Positions 36,201 to 51,200 of a stretch of DNA of 64,000 bases are shown piece after piece (position 1 is the first letter of the stretch; each line of letters opens with the position of its first letter). The position numbers and the translations under genes were made by a program. Source of the DNA: Alitta virens (taxonomy: Eukaryota > Annelida > Polychaeta > Phyllodocida > Nereididae); the NCBI GenBank assembly GCA_932294295.1, contig OW028584.1:28087470-28151469 (forward strand), written 5' to 3'. The notes under the pieces are model-generated. The model had not been told where the DNA came from. It searched no databases and worked only from the letters and a program-made list of their open reading frames with translations.

Positions 36201-39200
36201 ATTAACACGTACCAATAATGTTGGTGTGAGACGGTCTAGTGTCCATCAACTCATCCAAAGGATCATCTTCCATCAACTGACGAAGCAGACTGTGTGTGTG
36301 CTGGAAATCAGTGTCATTCAACTGTCCTGCTCCTGAAAATAACAAAATTAAATGGTTAGGTACGAATTGAACATCATAGAAACTAAGAAGATGCAATAAT
36401 CGATGAAACACCTGAAGATAAATTCCTAAATTAGTTTGAATCTGAAGATTGGGATTTACATTCTAGATAAAATAATACAGTTTACTTTCGTCACTACAAA
36501 GTGAATATGACCAAGATCACCCACTTTGATTGAATAAATATCTGGCAGCAAGTAAGCAATACACATGTCCAGAAGATAGAGAGGGGTAAAATGTACATGT
36601 ACGAGAATTGGAGAAAGGAGATACTCTTGATCGATTACTGCCTTAATACCCCCTTGCTTTTTAGTGAAGACGACCTTCAAATTCAGCTAATTAATTTTAA
36701 ATGATTTTACACTATAAGTAATCATCGGTCAAGACCAGTCATTGAAATTCAATGCTGACGAGTCCAATTTTTTCTAAGTCAGTAATTGTTTTCCAAAGTT
36801 GAAATTAAAAAAAAAACATTCCATTAAAGAAGTACTACTATTCCATGGCATTGATATGTCGTTATGAAATAAAACGAACATTATAAAAATCATTATTTTT
36901 TAATTAATACGACCATAGTTCAAAATGTCAAATTACCGAGTATGAATTTATGGTCATATAATAAGCACATCAAATACCTCTTAGAATCGAGAATGCTACT
37001 CCTAAAGATACTCCAACAGCTCCCATGTTTTAATCCTCTCTACTCCTGCTACAATATTATGATTATGACCAAAACGACCATTATATTATCGTTCATCTCG
37101 ACAAAATCATGGTGATACTGCAGTTTTCTGAATCCTAAAGATGCTGATTAACAGATATTGTCCATTGTTGTTGATAAGTTGATAACAAAGACATGTAAAG
37201 TAGCACGAAAGGAGTTTGGAAGAGAGCGCTGTGACATTAGGTCGGTCGAACTCTGACATTAGTAAATATGACAACTTTAAGGAGCACCAAAAATGTCAAA
37301 AATGCATTTCAACTTTTTAAGATAACATTGTGGTTATTATAAATCAACCTTTCAAGGTACCAATATCAAAAATGAATCTTATGCTGTTTTCTTTACTGTA
37401 CTATTGTGTAGAGCACTTCAAACACCCAAAGCTTTTAAATAGACTTCAGTTTTTTCTCGATTAGACACCAGGTCTATAATAGAGGCGTCTCAAATAGAGG
37501 CCAGGTCTTAAACAGCCTATAACATAATAAACGCAGGTCTGGAATGGAGACCGGGCCGAGTGCTCACTGTTACAGATTATACATGGCTGGGCACAGCTTG
37601 TCTATAAATATAATGCTGCTTATTAATGCAGGCCATCAGTGCTACCACCTGGTTAAATTAATAAATGCCAGTCCTAAATCAACGCCTAAGTCATATCCAC
37701 TACCTACCTCTACCAGCAGACGATCATTACATAAGTTTGAACTTTGTAACTTCCTAATTCTGTAACTTCCTAATTCTGTCATTTTTCTTGTAAGTGTTAT
37801 TCAAACAGCATACTTCCTAGTTTTATCATAACTTCTCATAAATATCTTTACTCAGACGATTAGCCACTGAACGTGACTAATGCGGTAAACTGAGCCCAAC
37901 CTAACAGCTATCTGACTTTGAAATCAATTTGTGAAATTAAAACTTCCAAATTTTTGTACTGTTGTATGGAGTGAGTCCACGGACATCTAAGCGGGACGCA
38001 ACACAACTGCATGATGGGAAGGCACAATGTGACATCTCACAGAAGACTGCAGACTAAAAGTGACAGCAAAAATTCATATTAACCAGCTGGAATCGACTAA
38101 GTTTTTATTACAAGTTTGAAGCATGTTAATGGTAAAATTTCCAAAATATTCCATTTTTCAGTTTATTCAGCAGGTGTCACTACAAGCACTCAAACCTGCC
38201 ACCTAGTGTGCATGCAATCCATGAACTGTTCTGAATCAGCGAGCTAGATCAACTTCATTATAATATGGAACAGTTCACCAAACGTTTTGACTGCAATTCT
38301 ATGTTTTGCTAACAATACCAAACTGCAGACCATTACTATACCACTGAATGTACTAGTTTTTCTTCAAATAAAACCGTTTCCAATTCCTATGTACTTAACG
38401 AATCTGATTCATTTTAATTTAAATTTATAAATGGAATAAAAAAAATGATCTACTTTAATTGCTCTGTTATTCCATTTATAAATAGAATAAGTCAGGAATT
38501 TACCTTTAATGAATGTCCTAATAAGTCGGCAAAAATGAGACAACTTAGGCACATTCGTAATTATGTTATGAACAGAGAGAAATCCAACAAAATGACTCAA
38601 GCATCCTTACATCTTGGTACGCTAGAACAAAACGCCTAGGACTGGTACAGACCTTCTCTGTCACTTTCTCCACCGTAAACTTCACATATAAATACATTTC
38701 TTTGGTATCTTACAAGCAAAATATAATGCGGAATATATTGCTGCAGGTCAGCTGATTGCACCGCACTCTGATCACATGATACACTACTCCAAAACTCGTG
38801 AAAAGTGGAACACGATACAAGTGGATGTTTAGCACAAGGTGAACTTAGTGTTTTAAAAGACATCATGACATTTTATAGCCTTTCTGGGCACACCAATATG
38901 ACACTAGGTCAATTCTGGCAACCTCAAGGATACCTTTTTTTGTTGTTGTTGTTACAACAGTGTGTCCTAGACTTGGCTACATCTACAGTTAATTTAGTCA
39001 GATACATTGCGTTTGAAACTTCTAAGTAAATTAATAAACCGCTGTAGGTGCTCTGGAAAGCCATTCGAGCAGAGACAATATTATGACAATAAGTATGATG
39101 AGAAAAATCTAAAACTTACAGGTTTAGTTTGTTGAATTAATAGACACCATAAAACATAATTTTAAGGATTAAGGTATATTAAATTTATATGACACTCGTA

Positions 39201-42200
39201 TATTTAGGTAGTAACAAACCAAAAACTGTTCATTGTAAAATGAGATTTGGTTCAAAATGGCATTAAAATTGCATCACATTGTATTATTTGTACGTTTACA
39301 CAGACACAACATTATTACGGTAGTTGAATTAGTTTAAATTAAATTCTGAGCCTTTCAGAGATAGCTTGCCAATATAACATGATGGGAAAATCTGGAGTAT
39401 ACTGATTGACTACATCATTCACCATGGCCCCGGCGGTAATTAAAGCCATTAACGATTCAAACGACTCAAATGTACTTTAGTCTTTGGCGTTTTATCAGGT
39501 CATGTTTATTTACCAATCCCACCAGAGCACGGTCTCTGTCAGTTCCTATTATGTCAATCAATACCTTGTGCCTAGCGATATCTGATGCAGCAGCACTCGA
39601 CTAATGTCCCCATTGGACAGGTAAAACTCCATCTCTATGTCCTATCTCGATGTCGTATTTAACACATTAATAATACAGTCCGTTACTTAATGTTTGATAT
39701 GTGTTGTAACATCCATGATATCAGACACTGATTTATAAGAAAGCGACATATATTACATGTATCATATCTACCTAAGCTGAACTATGATTTTTGCCTCTTG
39801 CCTTAAACTTGGAAAATACATGAAACTTGTGTGTCCTACGTTCCTAAAACTAGCAAGTATCTGAGGGCAGACCCATTGGTCGTGGTTTACATTCAATAGT
39901 TGGGTATAGTGCAGTATAGCGGACCCAAATTTATGCCCATATTTGGCGTCCATTAAATACGAACATAATCAAATTTTTTTACCAAATTTAGTTTGGCAAA
40001 CAACACAAATCATATTTGTGTTCAGTAGCAAGGGTTTGGGGACAGCAACCCCCAATAAAAATAAAAAATAAACAAAGTTCTTGTTTTGAAACTGATCACC
40101 GCCATCGTTTGTTTGTGACGTCATCCATTGAATTCAGCATTTCCACCTCATAGGCCTGGCAATGAGGCTCGCTAAATATGGTCATAAATCTGGGTCCGCT
40201 ATACTGCACTTTTTCCCAATAGTTTAACTATATTTTAGGCAATATATATATATATATATATATATATGTATTTATATCTATTACATACACTTCTCCGGAA
40301 GGTATAAATGCGCACAAATGGAAATAAGACATTATGGAGTTAATTAGCATTATATAAACAGGAAAATTAAGAATTCCAATTTCACAAAGTGAGCTGAGCA
40401 CATGGACACGCTCTGGGTATTTTACAATACTCTAGTGAAAGATAAACTGCTCAGACTTTTAAACGATTAATAAAAAAAAAAATCTCATAAAACTTAATTT
40501 TTTTTCAATGATGCTATGGCAAATTTGCTGCCCTATGATAATCATGCATTTTTTATACATTTTAACTGCAGAACAGTATTTATATATTTTTGAAACACAA
40601 CTGCACCATATTTATGCATGTACAGTGCAATTTTGAATATACTGTGACGGCCAGTCCTTTTCAGAGCCAAAAAAGAAGCGCAAATTAAATATGTAAAGTG
40701 CAGCCCTCTAAGGCAAGATCTTGTCACTCACTATGATTATGCATTATACCACCTTCTAAATTTCAAGCTTAGCTAATAAGGGGTGAAGTTTTCAGAATTG
40801 TACATGCATAAATAAGCTAAAGACTACATATCTTGCAACAAAACAAGAGTTTGGATTCTGAATTTTTCTCATGGTAAGAATCACTTCATTATAACATATA
40901 ACTGGGTCTGGCTGCATTAAAAAAAAAATCTGTACTTATCAATAAATTTGAGAAAACATTAAGTTACTTGAAGTCAACTTAAACCTTCTAGAAAGACTGC
41001 GAGCCAATAGGATTACCAGAATTTTAGATCATTACTTTAATTGAAAGAATGTCTCATAAAGCTACAGTTTTAATCACAAATAACTGATAAATCTAAATAT
41101 ACTCAATTAAGAATTGCTAGATATCAGGGGGTCAAAATGTATTGCCGCAGTGTCTGTACCATTTCTTTGTGTGTAAATATGAAGCCTGATAACAAAGCGG
41201 ACATAAAAATCCCAGTTTGCACAGTCACACAATTGAATTTACAATAAGATTCTTAAGAGCTTAGTCAATTAACTTATTCCTTGACACATTTTAAAGTAGT
41301 GTGACAATGTATTGATTAGTTACTTAATGATTCCTCAGCTCCATTTAATACGTTCATTAAAATTGTAGCTAGTATTTCCTTTTCAATTGAATCATGACCA
41401 ATGCAAATGACTTTCTTACACTTATAGTGCCTGGCACGAAAGTGGCAACACTGGTAAACAATGTAATTTTTTTCAGTCTTTCGAACTGACTTTGCTACGT
41501 CATATTGGTTGTTATTGTTTGTAGATTAAAGCTGTGAAAGAAAGGAAACTTACATTCCCATAATTTGATAATGACCAAGATGTAAAACCAAATTTTTTTT
41601 ATTCTAAACCAAATTTCCCAAAGTAAAGTAGACTTGGCTACAATAAGTGTATGTGACCATGGAAATGTATTTTTCAAAACCCCCTTTTTGTTAAGTTTTC
41701 TTTTAAAACATTTGGCTCAAGTCCAATATTAACCCGTGACGTCATATGCTTGGATATAACTGATGACGTGACAATTAAATTACTACTTTTTTTTTTTGCC
41801 CCCAAACTTCCACTAATCTACACAGATGTTATACTAATTGTGTGAGAACTAAAAAATAATATGATCAAAATCATAATATTTTATAATAATAAACCGAATC
41901 ACTACAATGTTAATACACCATTGGTACTATTTAAGTTAATATTAGACTTGACCCGAAAGTTCATCATCATCACGACTATCTTTATCATATTAATTTCCTT
42001 AACTTACCAGTCAAGTTTGTGATGTTGGTGAACATGTTCAGGTCTTGCGTGAAGTTGTAGACGGAGCTATCCGACCCTGGGAGACCGAGGGTGGCATTCG
42101 TCAGTGGAGTAAGCTGAGCCAACGTGTCGGCAATCGAAGGGGTCTCGGCATTTTGAACTGGTTGTTCTCGAAGAATATCTGAAAATAAAATATGACAATT

Positions 42201-45200
42201 TTTGGTCTATGATGCAAGGCAAGCATATTTCGAAGGCCCTAGTTGCAAGTTTGCAGTACTCAATGCAGTAGAACAGCAACCGTGATATAATTGTGATTCG
42301 TGTGCTTTTATGTTTGCAGAATAGTTTGCTTAGTAGAACTACATGCAGTGCTTTCCTAAGATTGCATAGAAAATTCCAAGGAATTTCCCAGAGTTACAAG
42401 TCCATCAGGAAATCATTCATAAAAAAAAAATCGACTTGTCTTTTTATCCACGCACACAATGGAATATGCGGTGAAGAACATTCCATTGACAACCCAGTAC
42501 AACTGATCAAAATTATTGTGAACTAGTCAAGATTTAATTGTGTAACACAACACTATTTTGTGCATTGATGTATTGATGCACATGTTGACGTGTTAAAGCG
42601 GATCAGATTCAGATTCATTCATTTTATTTCACATTCGTACATATGTTATAAAAATAAAATTACAAAACTCACATTTTATACATAATTTGAGGAGACCCCA
42701 CTAAGAAGGTATCCCTTCCTTTTGGCAGAGCAATATTACAAGCAGACACAACCGCAATTTAAACTGAATTATATGGAACACTGATCCATCTTCTTCGAAA
42801 TTGTCATAACTTTCTTCCGTGACAGAGCATAACTTCACTCAACCGTAGCATTTCACGCCTGACGAGCACTGAACAGACCTTTTTTTATGCAGAACAGAGG
42901 TTGCGACATATCGGGAAGTGACTAAGATGTGGTACACTTTCTAAGTTCAGGGCATTTCAAGAAAAACTGTTTATATAATATCCATAAATGTATGTTTTGT
43001 ATTTCATCATACAGCTAGCTGTACATCCATGACACATACATATACATAGTATTTACAGCCATTCTTCATGATTTTATTTACAAATTAATGTTTTTTTTTT
43101 TATATATATGTATCACATCTCTGCTAGGTGATTTCAATATCAGGAAATTTTAATTAATTTATTATGAAAACTGTAAAAAAAAAAAAAAAAAGAAAAAAAA
43201 AAGAAGAATTTGCCAAATAATTTAGACATCACAACTGGCAGAGTTTGTACTCCCCATCAAAAAATTAAGATGAGGCAAGCAAAATACCCCATTGCCACCG
43301 TCACTATATTAATAACAGTGTGTCACACGCTAAGGGCAGTGATGGCAATGCATAATTACTACAGCATAACCAGTTCACCATTTAAAAAAAATACATTATC
43401 ATCTACGAAACATAAGTCTTAAATTTGCAAGACAAAAAGAAATATAATTGTCAATGCAGAACATAAGCTTACCAAATTGTCCAAGATCGAATGTCGAACC
43501 TAGCAGCATCATTTTTAACATCTAATATGATGATATTCAATAAAATCGACAAATTGTCCTGTTATATTCAAAGATATATCCCACAATGTTGCAACTTTGA
43601 GCATCCAAGTCAATGCTGAAAATGCTGTCTATTGTCCCTTTCATAGAGTTTTCAGATAGTTTTTACCACTGCTTCTAATTTATAGTGATATAATGCTCCA
43701 TATCTCATGCAGACTCCTATATGAGAATTCTTGGCCATGTTAAACTCGGATCAATCCACCACTGACACAGCAAACATCCAAGCCAGCCAATCGGAGGCCA
43801 AGAAACTATGTCACTATGTAAATAAGCAAACACTCTTCAGCACCGACCTGAATGTAAACTGCCCGATCGACAGCCAGTACCTAATAAATGGACTACGGTT
43901 AACAGAGCTCTACCACAGCGAAGTACATAATGCAGGGACAGTTCTTAGAAAATGAACCTGCCCAGGGTTAAGCATCGTAAAGTGAATCTCTCTACTGTTA
44001 TGAATTATTATCTGACACATCAGAGCTCATTATAAAGCAATTTTAGTAAATAAAGTTATTGATTCATCATAATATTATCATAACTAACTTGTTTAATAAT
44101 TATTAATAAGGCATCCAAAGCTACACATTTGCCTTTATAAACCAGAAATATTTATAAGTCAGACTATATATAGCATAAGTAACAGCAAATAGTACTGAAA
44201 AAGCTTTGAAACTGGAAAATACGTTGATTTTACATTCAAAATTGAGAATTTAACTATGTATGAGATTGCATTATATTATCAATAAAATTATTATCACAAA
44301 AATTGCACGGAAAACAACCAATAGGTCGGAGTGAACTTAAATAACACTTCCATATTTCTGCTGCCTAGAGCACGATATATTTGGGTTAAAGACTTGCAAA
44401 TGTATGGATTATTTTTCAATTCAAAACTGCCCAATTATTGTATTTATATCACATCCTGTTGCACGTGCTATTCATACTACCTGCAGTACCACCATCTTAT
44501 CAGTACTTATCAATCTTATAACTATTGTGTACTCAAATTGCCAACTATTGTCCTACAAATTAAGCGCTAGGACCTTATATTGAAAGTACTTAAAGTACTT
44601 CAATTTATCTTCAGATTAAAATAGCTTCGTCAGAACAAATGTTTACATTGACATAAGAATGAGATTACGTCTATCCTAGTCATGCTAATTGAAATAATTA
44701 AGATATGGCTGAAGAAAACATGTGTACCAGTTACATTGATAACTACTTCCAACTTTACGCTCAATAATAGAAAATTCAATTTCACTTCCCTGTAGTTCAG
44801 GGAGTTCCCACGAGATGGCACATGCATCGAGTCAACATGGCACTATGTAATTAGCCAAAATAATTACTTGTTATTAATCTATTGATAAAATCACTGGAAA
44901 TTACTCATTTCATTAAGCAACCCGTTTACCATAGTCACCGAAAACCAAACTTTTTTTTTTAATACAAGTAACAAAATTTCATAATACAGAAAAAATGCAA
45001 AAATAAAATCAATCAATAAATAAAAATAAACCAAAAGAAAATTTGGAAACTTGTCATATGTTCTACCCTACTGAAATGGAAGATAAAGAACAACATAATG
45101 TAATATCAATAATTAGCAGAGTAAAAGTACTACAACTTTTCCTGAGAATACCATAGGCACAATTGGCACACTTGGAAGGCAGCTTTCTTTCCTTGAGCAG

Positions 45201-48200
45201 ATCAGACTGAAATGCCTTGTATTTCACACTCCCAACACAGTTTAACAGACAGCTTTCTATTTTTTATACTAACTTACACTATTATTATTAATTTTTTTTT
45301 TATCTAGTTTTATAATATTAATATTGTATCAATTTAAGGTGGCCCCTAACACAACCCACTGAGGTTCTTTGGGGTCTCCTGGCAAGTTTACCACTAATAG
45401 AATATATGTAATAATTTAAATTTATCATGCCAAAAATAAAAAAAATATCATGCTGTATTCTTGTTTAATTGCCAAATCAATTATTTTCAATTCAAAGCAT
45501 TGCATCTCTGTGTAAACTTGCTGCTTACCGTCCAGTACCTAATAAAATTCATCAGCTAAAAAAATATATCACAACCACAGATAACTTGCTCAGCATACTG
45601 GGAGCCAATCATTCATAAAACGTACACAAAAAACAATGAAATTGTTCTAAAAAGATAGATAAATGCAGCGACACCAAACAAATTATGCTACGTCATGGCA
45701 TGAACATCATCTCCTACACTATGTATACTACTAGGAAAAAAAAAATTGGGGCACTTTTACATCAGCATAAAATGACTAGGGATTCTTACGTTGACATTCT
45801 AAGGGTTTTTGGTTGTCACGGGCAACAAACTAAAGCCAAACAAAGCAATGACACAACAAAAATAGCTCGTATAAGGTTCCAGATGACACCTAGTATATTT
45901 TTTTTTTTCCTTCATTGTTTTTTTTTTTTATCTTTTTTTTTTTTTTTTCGGAACAACAATTAATGCCAGAGAGAAAACACATTTTCTTTTACAAGATATT
46001 TGATAAAATTGATTGCAAACTAATAGGGTTTGAATTATTATAATGTCACTAGACCTTGTAACAGCAGTAACACTGCAGGTGGAATACAATTAAAAAAACG
46101 TATTATTTTATTTCCATTTACCATTAGATACTAAGGCTGAGCAACTAATAGTTTTAATAAAAAATTCAATATCTTTATTCTTTATCATCGATGATTCTAC
46201 TTAAATTTTACATCTGTTTCATTATTTTATCCAGTAAATTTTCAATTTACATTTTAATTGTTAGAGGCCATCGCATACTTTTTATAAATAGATGTTCGCT
46301 ATATAAATTTTTATCAATAAACGAAAATAAACTAATAATTTGACAGATTTTTCCTATGAGGCGGATTATAACATTTTTAAACCTAGTTTTCTTTTTTGTA
46401 ATTACCAGCCAAATTGTCTATTTATCGTAAGTCACTTCTAAAAGCGGAAGCAAATGGCCTCTCAGTTGTTTTAGAATTAATAAAAAGTATTTTTTGCGTA
46501 TCTTAAGAGGTACTTTTGGGTATTTACAAGTAATTTTGTGTATTTCATAAGTTTATGAAGTACTCATAAAATACACAAAATTATAGGTGTTTCAATACAC
46601 AAACATATCTTATATTGTTCCAATGTTCCATTATAGTACGTTTCCATTCTACATCTACGTAATAAGAACGTCCATAACCTTTTATGGGTGGGACTTAATA
46701 TTTGAACAAGCACGACTATGCAAACTCTGGCATCAAAGGTATATCACAGAAACTCAAGCTAAAATAAACTTTATGCAACCAGGTTCCGCATGAATTAACT
46801 TTGTTCCACTTCTGCTATACTTGGCTAGATGTTATTTTGGAACTATTTTGAATACTTCCAGACAAGAAGCTTTTATAACTGGGACAGTCAAATGTTTTGG
46901 GTTGTACTTGTCACACGTTCATTCAAGTGTTTTTGTGATAAGTTATTTTTACCACAAAAAAATACACATAGCCGTATAAAAAAAATTACTGAACGCTTTG
47001 TCAGCAAAGTGTCAAAGAAGATTCACAAAATGCGAATGAAACTCCCAGACATTTGAAAGACTTAATATAATTAACCACCATAAAATAAAATAATTCAAAA
47101 TGAGTACCAGAACTCAAGTAAAATTTTGGCGACTTTTACGTCGGAGAGTCTGTTATAACTCCCGCAAGCAAACTTGTGACCAACGGTCAGTGAGTTTAGG
47201 GCGTTAATAACAACAACCAGGGGTGGAACCAAAACATTATGATTGACAAGAACGATAGATACAGCAGTATACACTCAAATGTCTCTCATCTACAATATTT
47301 CTCTGTCAGAATGCTTTGGATGCGCACTGGCCCTCATTACTGCCAAAAACTCACTACCGGCCACACCTTCGCTTACAGGTGCTGTATACATAGACATATC
47401 ATTACAAGAGCAATAAAATACTCACTGTATTCTGGGTTGTATGCGGTCATTGTCGTGTTGGAGATAAGTGGATTATCCGTGCTGTTATCCATGATGTTAG
47501 CATTCACATCCATGACATTGGTGCCGTTGACGTTGGTGCCGTTGACATTGATGATGTTCGGGGTCATCACAGAGTTGGTTGTAGTGTCCATGATCTGACC
47601 AGTGGTCTCTGTGGGTGTAGATGTCTCGTTCAAAGACGGCATGTCCAGTAGACTGACCACTTCATCCAGCACGGCCTCGAAGCTTGACTGGGTAGCAAAC
47701 ACTGGCTGTAAACAAATAAATCGAGTTGAGAAATGAAGTAGTGAATGTTAGGCAAAAAATACGGAAGTACAGAGACCGGATTTCAAAGATGTACAGCGTT
47801 CGTTTAAACAAATCATGTGCACCTATCAAGCAACTGGGTGGCCAAGTGGTTAAGGTACAGTTCAGTTCTTCTGATGGTCCCAGGTTTGGTTCTTGACCTG
47901 GGCACTCCATAAATGCATGACATGTATTTAGGTAATCATGGTATATCAAATTATACAGTTAAAAGATAATTGCAGAAAGCATTCCTATCAAATTCAACAA
48001 AAACAAGAGTCCATCTCCATCAGTTCATTAATTGCAGCAATTGCACAATTGTCTTGATCCTTGATCACTGAGATGAGTGAATGAAAGAGATCTTTTATGC
48101 AATACTAATTCCAGAGGCAAAGCATCAATCATTTTAGACCTAATATATGATAAGTTCTCTCCAATCAATGCATTGGATAATGCAATGCCTCGATCAGCTA

Positions 48201-51200
48201 AAAAGGAAAATAAACCATGATAAACTTGCGTTCTTGTCTCAGTGCCGCTGTTAGTTTGTGACGTCACTCATTGAATTCAGTTATTTTACGTCATAGGCCT
48301 GGCAACGAGGCTCGCTAAATATGGTCCACAATTTTGGTCCGCTATACTGCACTTTTTCTGGCAATTTTGCCTCATTGACCTAATTTTGATTATGTTATAT
48401 ATTATGACATCATTACTTCTCCATTGTTCTTGCACTCTGTGACCACACCATGGCCGTTGTCTATGGATGACGCCACAATATATCGGAGTGCAAAGAGAGG
48501 TGAATGAGGCAGAAATACAAACATGGCTGCTGTGTGAAAAGGGTGTATGAAGCAAGTCAATGCCCAACCGGAGTTATTTTCTTGCCTGGTGTGGATGATC
48601 TACTCTTTTCCCAGTCAGAACTTGGAAAGCTAAACAAGGTAACCTATTAGTTACTTCATTAGTATAATCGAAAAATTTTCCCTGCGATTAGTTTAATACT
48701 TTAAGAGTGACACACGCATCTTGCTAGAACAGTCTAAATTGAGGAGAGAATTTCATAATAATAACTTTGTCCAATTTGTGCATTCTAGTGGGCCAAAACT
48801 ACAAAAAAATTTATTTTATATAGGGTCTTTTTTCTTAAAGCATCTGTGGGTCACACAAGCGTTTAACACAAGGTGCAATTTCACCACTTTTTCATTCTTA
48901 TCAAAGTATTCCTAAGAAATAAATTAATATTCTTATCAGGAATAAAACGTTCCAGATTGTAAGAAATGCACCCATTTATTTATTATCTAGACAACCCAGT
49001 ACAACCTCTCTAGTTCCCTGAGTGAAGAAACACTTAGGTTGGGTATTGCGAATTCTGTGATCTGATTGGTCGATATCTAGCATACACAGATTGTGATGTC
49101 ACTTTGCAATTCACAGACCCGACCTGTCTCCTTACTTGAGATGGGAACGAGTCAAGAGTACAACCAATGGAGTCTACTTCTGTCAACAAAAGAAAAAAAC
49201 AAGAAGATGGAACCCGGTTTCTCATTGAGTTCACAGGAGAATTACTTGGTACAACCACAGATATCGCTCACTTTTTCCATGCCGGACGAAGTTCATCTGA
49301 GCTAATTTTGTCTCCAAGGAGGAGGACTTATGCCAGCCTGTCACAACTTTTGAATTTCCACATTTCTTGAAATATATCTACATATTAAAACTGGGCACTG
49401 ATATCAAACAACAGCAAAAACCAAATATAATTTTCGGCCTTATCAGTCAACTTATATTGTGAATTGTTCTATCAAGATTAATATAAGACCACACAATGAT
49501 AAAATGATAATATTTGACACGTACGTCAAAAAAGACTTTTAGCCGTCCATGTACGTATTTAATAATAGTGTATTGAAAATGATAGTTTCAAACAAAAAGC
49601 CAAATGACGAGAATTTTAAATCCTAACGGTCTCCCTAACACAAGCGTTGTCTACCAAGTCAATATCTCAATTCATACTTCATAATTTTACTAAATCTAAA
49701 AACCTCTATCTTTGGCTTACCTGGTTGGGATGAGGAGCCTGCATCTGTATAGCATCCCGTTGCTGCTGCTGCTGCTGTTGCTGCTGTTCCAACATCTGCT
49801 GAGCATTCTGAATAAACGCTTCAATCTCACGACCCACATCTGCATCAGATACCTCTTCCTGGGGCACAACCACCGTGACGGCAAGGACAGGAGGTGTCGT
49901 CGTAGCAACGGTCCCAGCCTCCTCTTCATCCCTTCTTTGCTGTTCTTCCAAAAACTGCATCGCTTCCTCCATGGAAAGTCCCTCCTAATAAAATCAATGT
50001 GACGAATGAATTTACTTCCATTTTTTTTTCTTTCTAAAATAGTGTATATGTGACCTTAAGATAACAGACAATGTCTTTTAAGTGAGCGGACTCAACATAT
50101 TTCACAAAACTGCCCATTCTGTCATTCCCCCGTCCCCCTTTTTTTTATCCATAATTTCTAATGCAAGATACTCTTTTTCACAAACTCAGCAAAAACTTAA
50201 TCACGATTCATAATTAACTTATCCTCATTTTTTTGTTACTCTTGCAGAGTCACAAGAATTCATTAAAAATTCATTAAACAATGTTAAACAGAAAAGTAAA
50301 CCTGTGGTCTAAGAGTCTATTACAACATATTCTAATAATTTGCCTTTTCTTCAAATGTAAACATGATGCTTATCATTAGAATTCCAAATAACATTTACTC
50401 TCTCAGATCCACTTAATTATCATGTACGATATTATTTGCCGACCACCAAAAACTCACATCACTTTCATCCAATTCGGCCGGACGTCTTGATTGTCGGGTT
50501 ACAGACTGTTCGGCGGGCACCGCAATAGGGACCAGTTCTCCTGTCTCTCCATCAACGATGAACGTGATGTCTTGATGCTGCGGCTGCTGCTGCTGCTGAT
50601 CATCCTCTTGCTCTTTCTTCACATCAAATTCATCCTGAACGCAAAGAAAATTCACTTTAGAGATGATGGAAAATATTACAGAATTTGGTGCGAAAGATAA
50701 TATATTTATAAACATTTGTAAAAATGGACATGTCCGTCAATTATTATGATTATTGGGTGACTTTAAACTTCAATAACTCACAATATATCATAAACTTTTT
50801 AATATTTTTTCACAACTTAAGATATCAGGGATGTGATTGATCAGTGATAAAAAAACCGGAAAATGTCAGGATGAACAAAAAAAAACCAAAAAATTGAATT
50901 TGACCCTCAATTTCACATGCCAAAAAAACCGGATTTCCGGAAAAAACCGGAAAAATCAAATCCCTGGATATCTACTATTCCAGCTATTCTGATCAAAATT
51001 AACATCAATGGAAATTCATTCCCCACTGCTTTGAACAACGATGAATGTTGATAGTTTTCACATAAGCATGATAAGTTTAAAACCACAATTTTCAGTCTGA
51101 AATGCTCTGTGGATATTTACTGATATCAGCAAATTATTAATCCCGCAATATTCAATGTGTACTAATTGCTACCAGAAAACGACTCCAGCTATTTAAATTT

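Larger units (their letters stand above)
36333..42007 (-). other. CNC gene intron, 5.7 kb
   Basis: It contains the candidate internal first exon (36978-37026), a full TIR element at 39909-40210, a perfect 16-bp inverted repeat at 38424-38482, a (TA)n run at about 40243-40268 and the rest AT-rich unique sequence. Confidence 0.8.
47706..49720 (-). other. CNC gene intron with SINE head and MITE copy
   Basis: It contains a tRNA-like SINE segment at about 47825-47920 and a partial copy of the GTGCAGTATAGCGGACC TIR element at about 48245-48355. It also holds a GC-richer stretch around 48430-48560 with no supported coding function. Confidence 0.8.

Noticed and set aside
45685..45963. 92-codon plus-strand frame
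   Set aside because: Ends in a long poly-T tract and has no recognisable feature.
49712..50002. Leu-rich plus-strand frame
   Set aside because: Antisense of the CAG/CAA polyQ exon.
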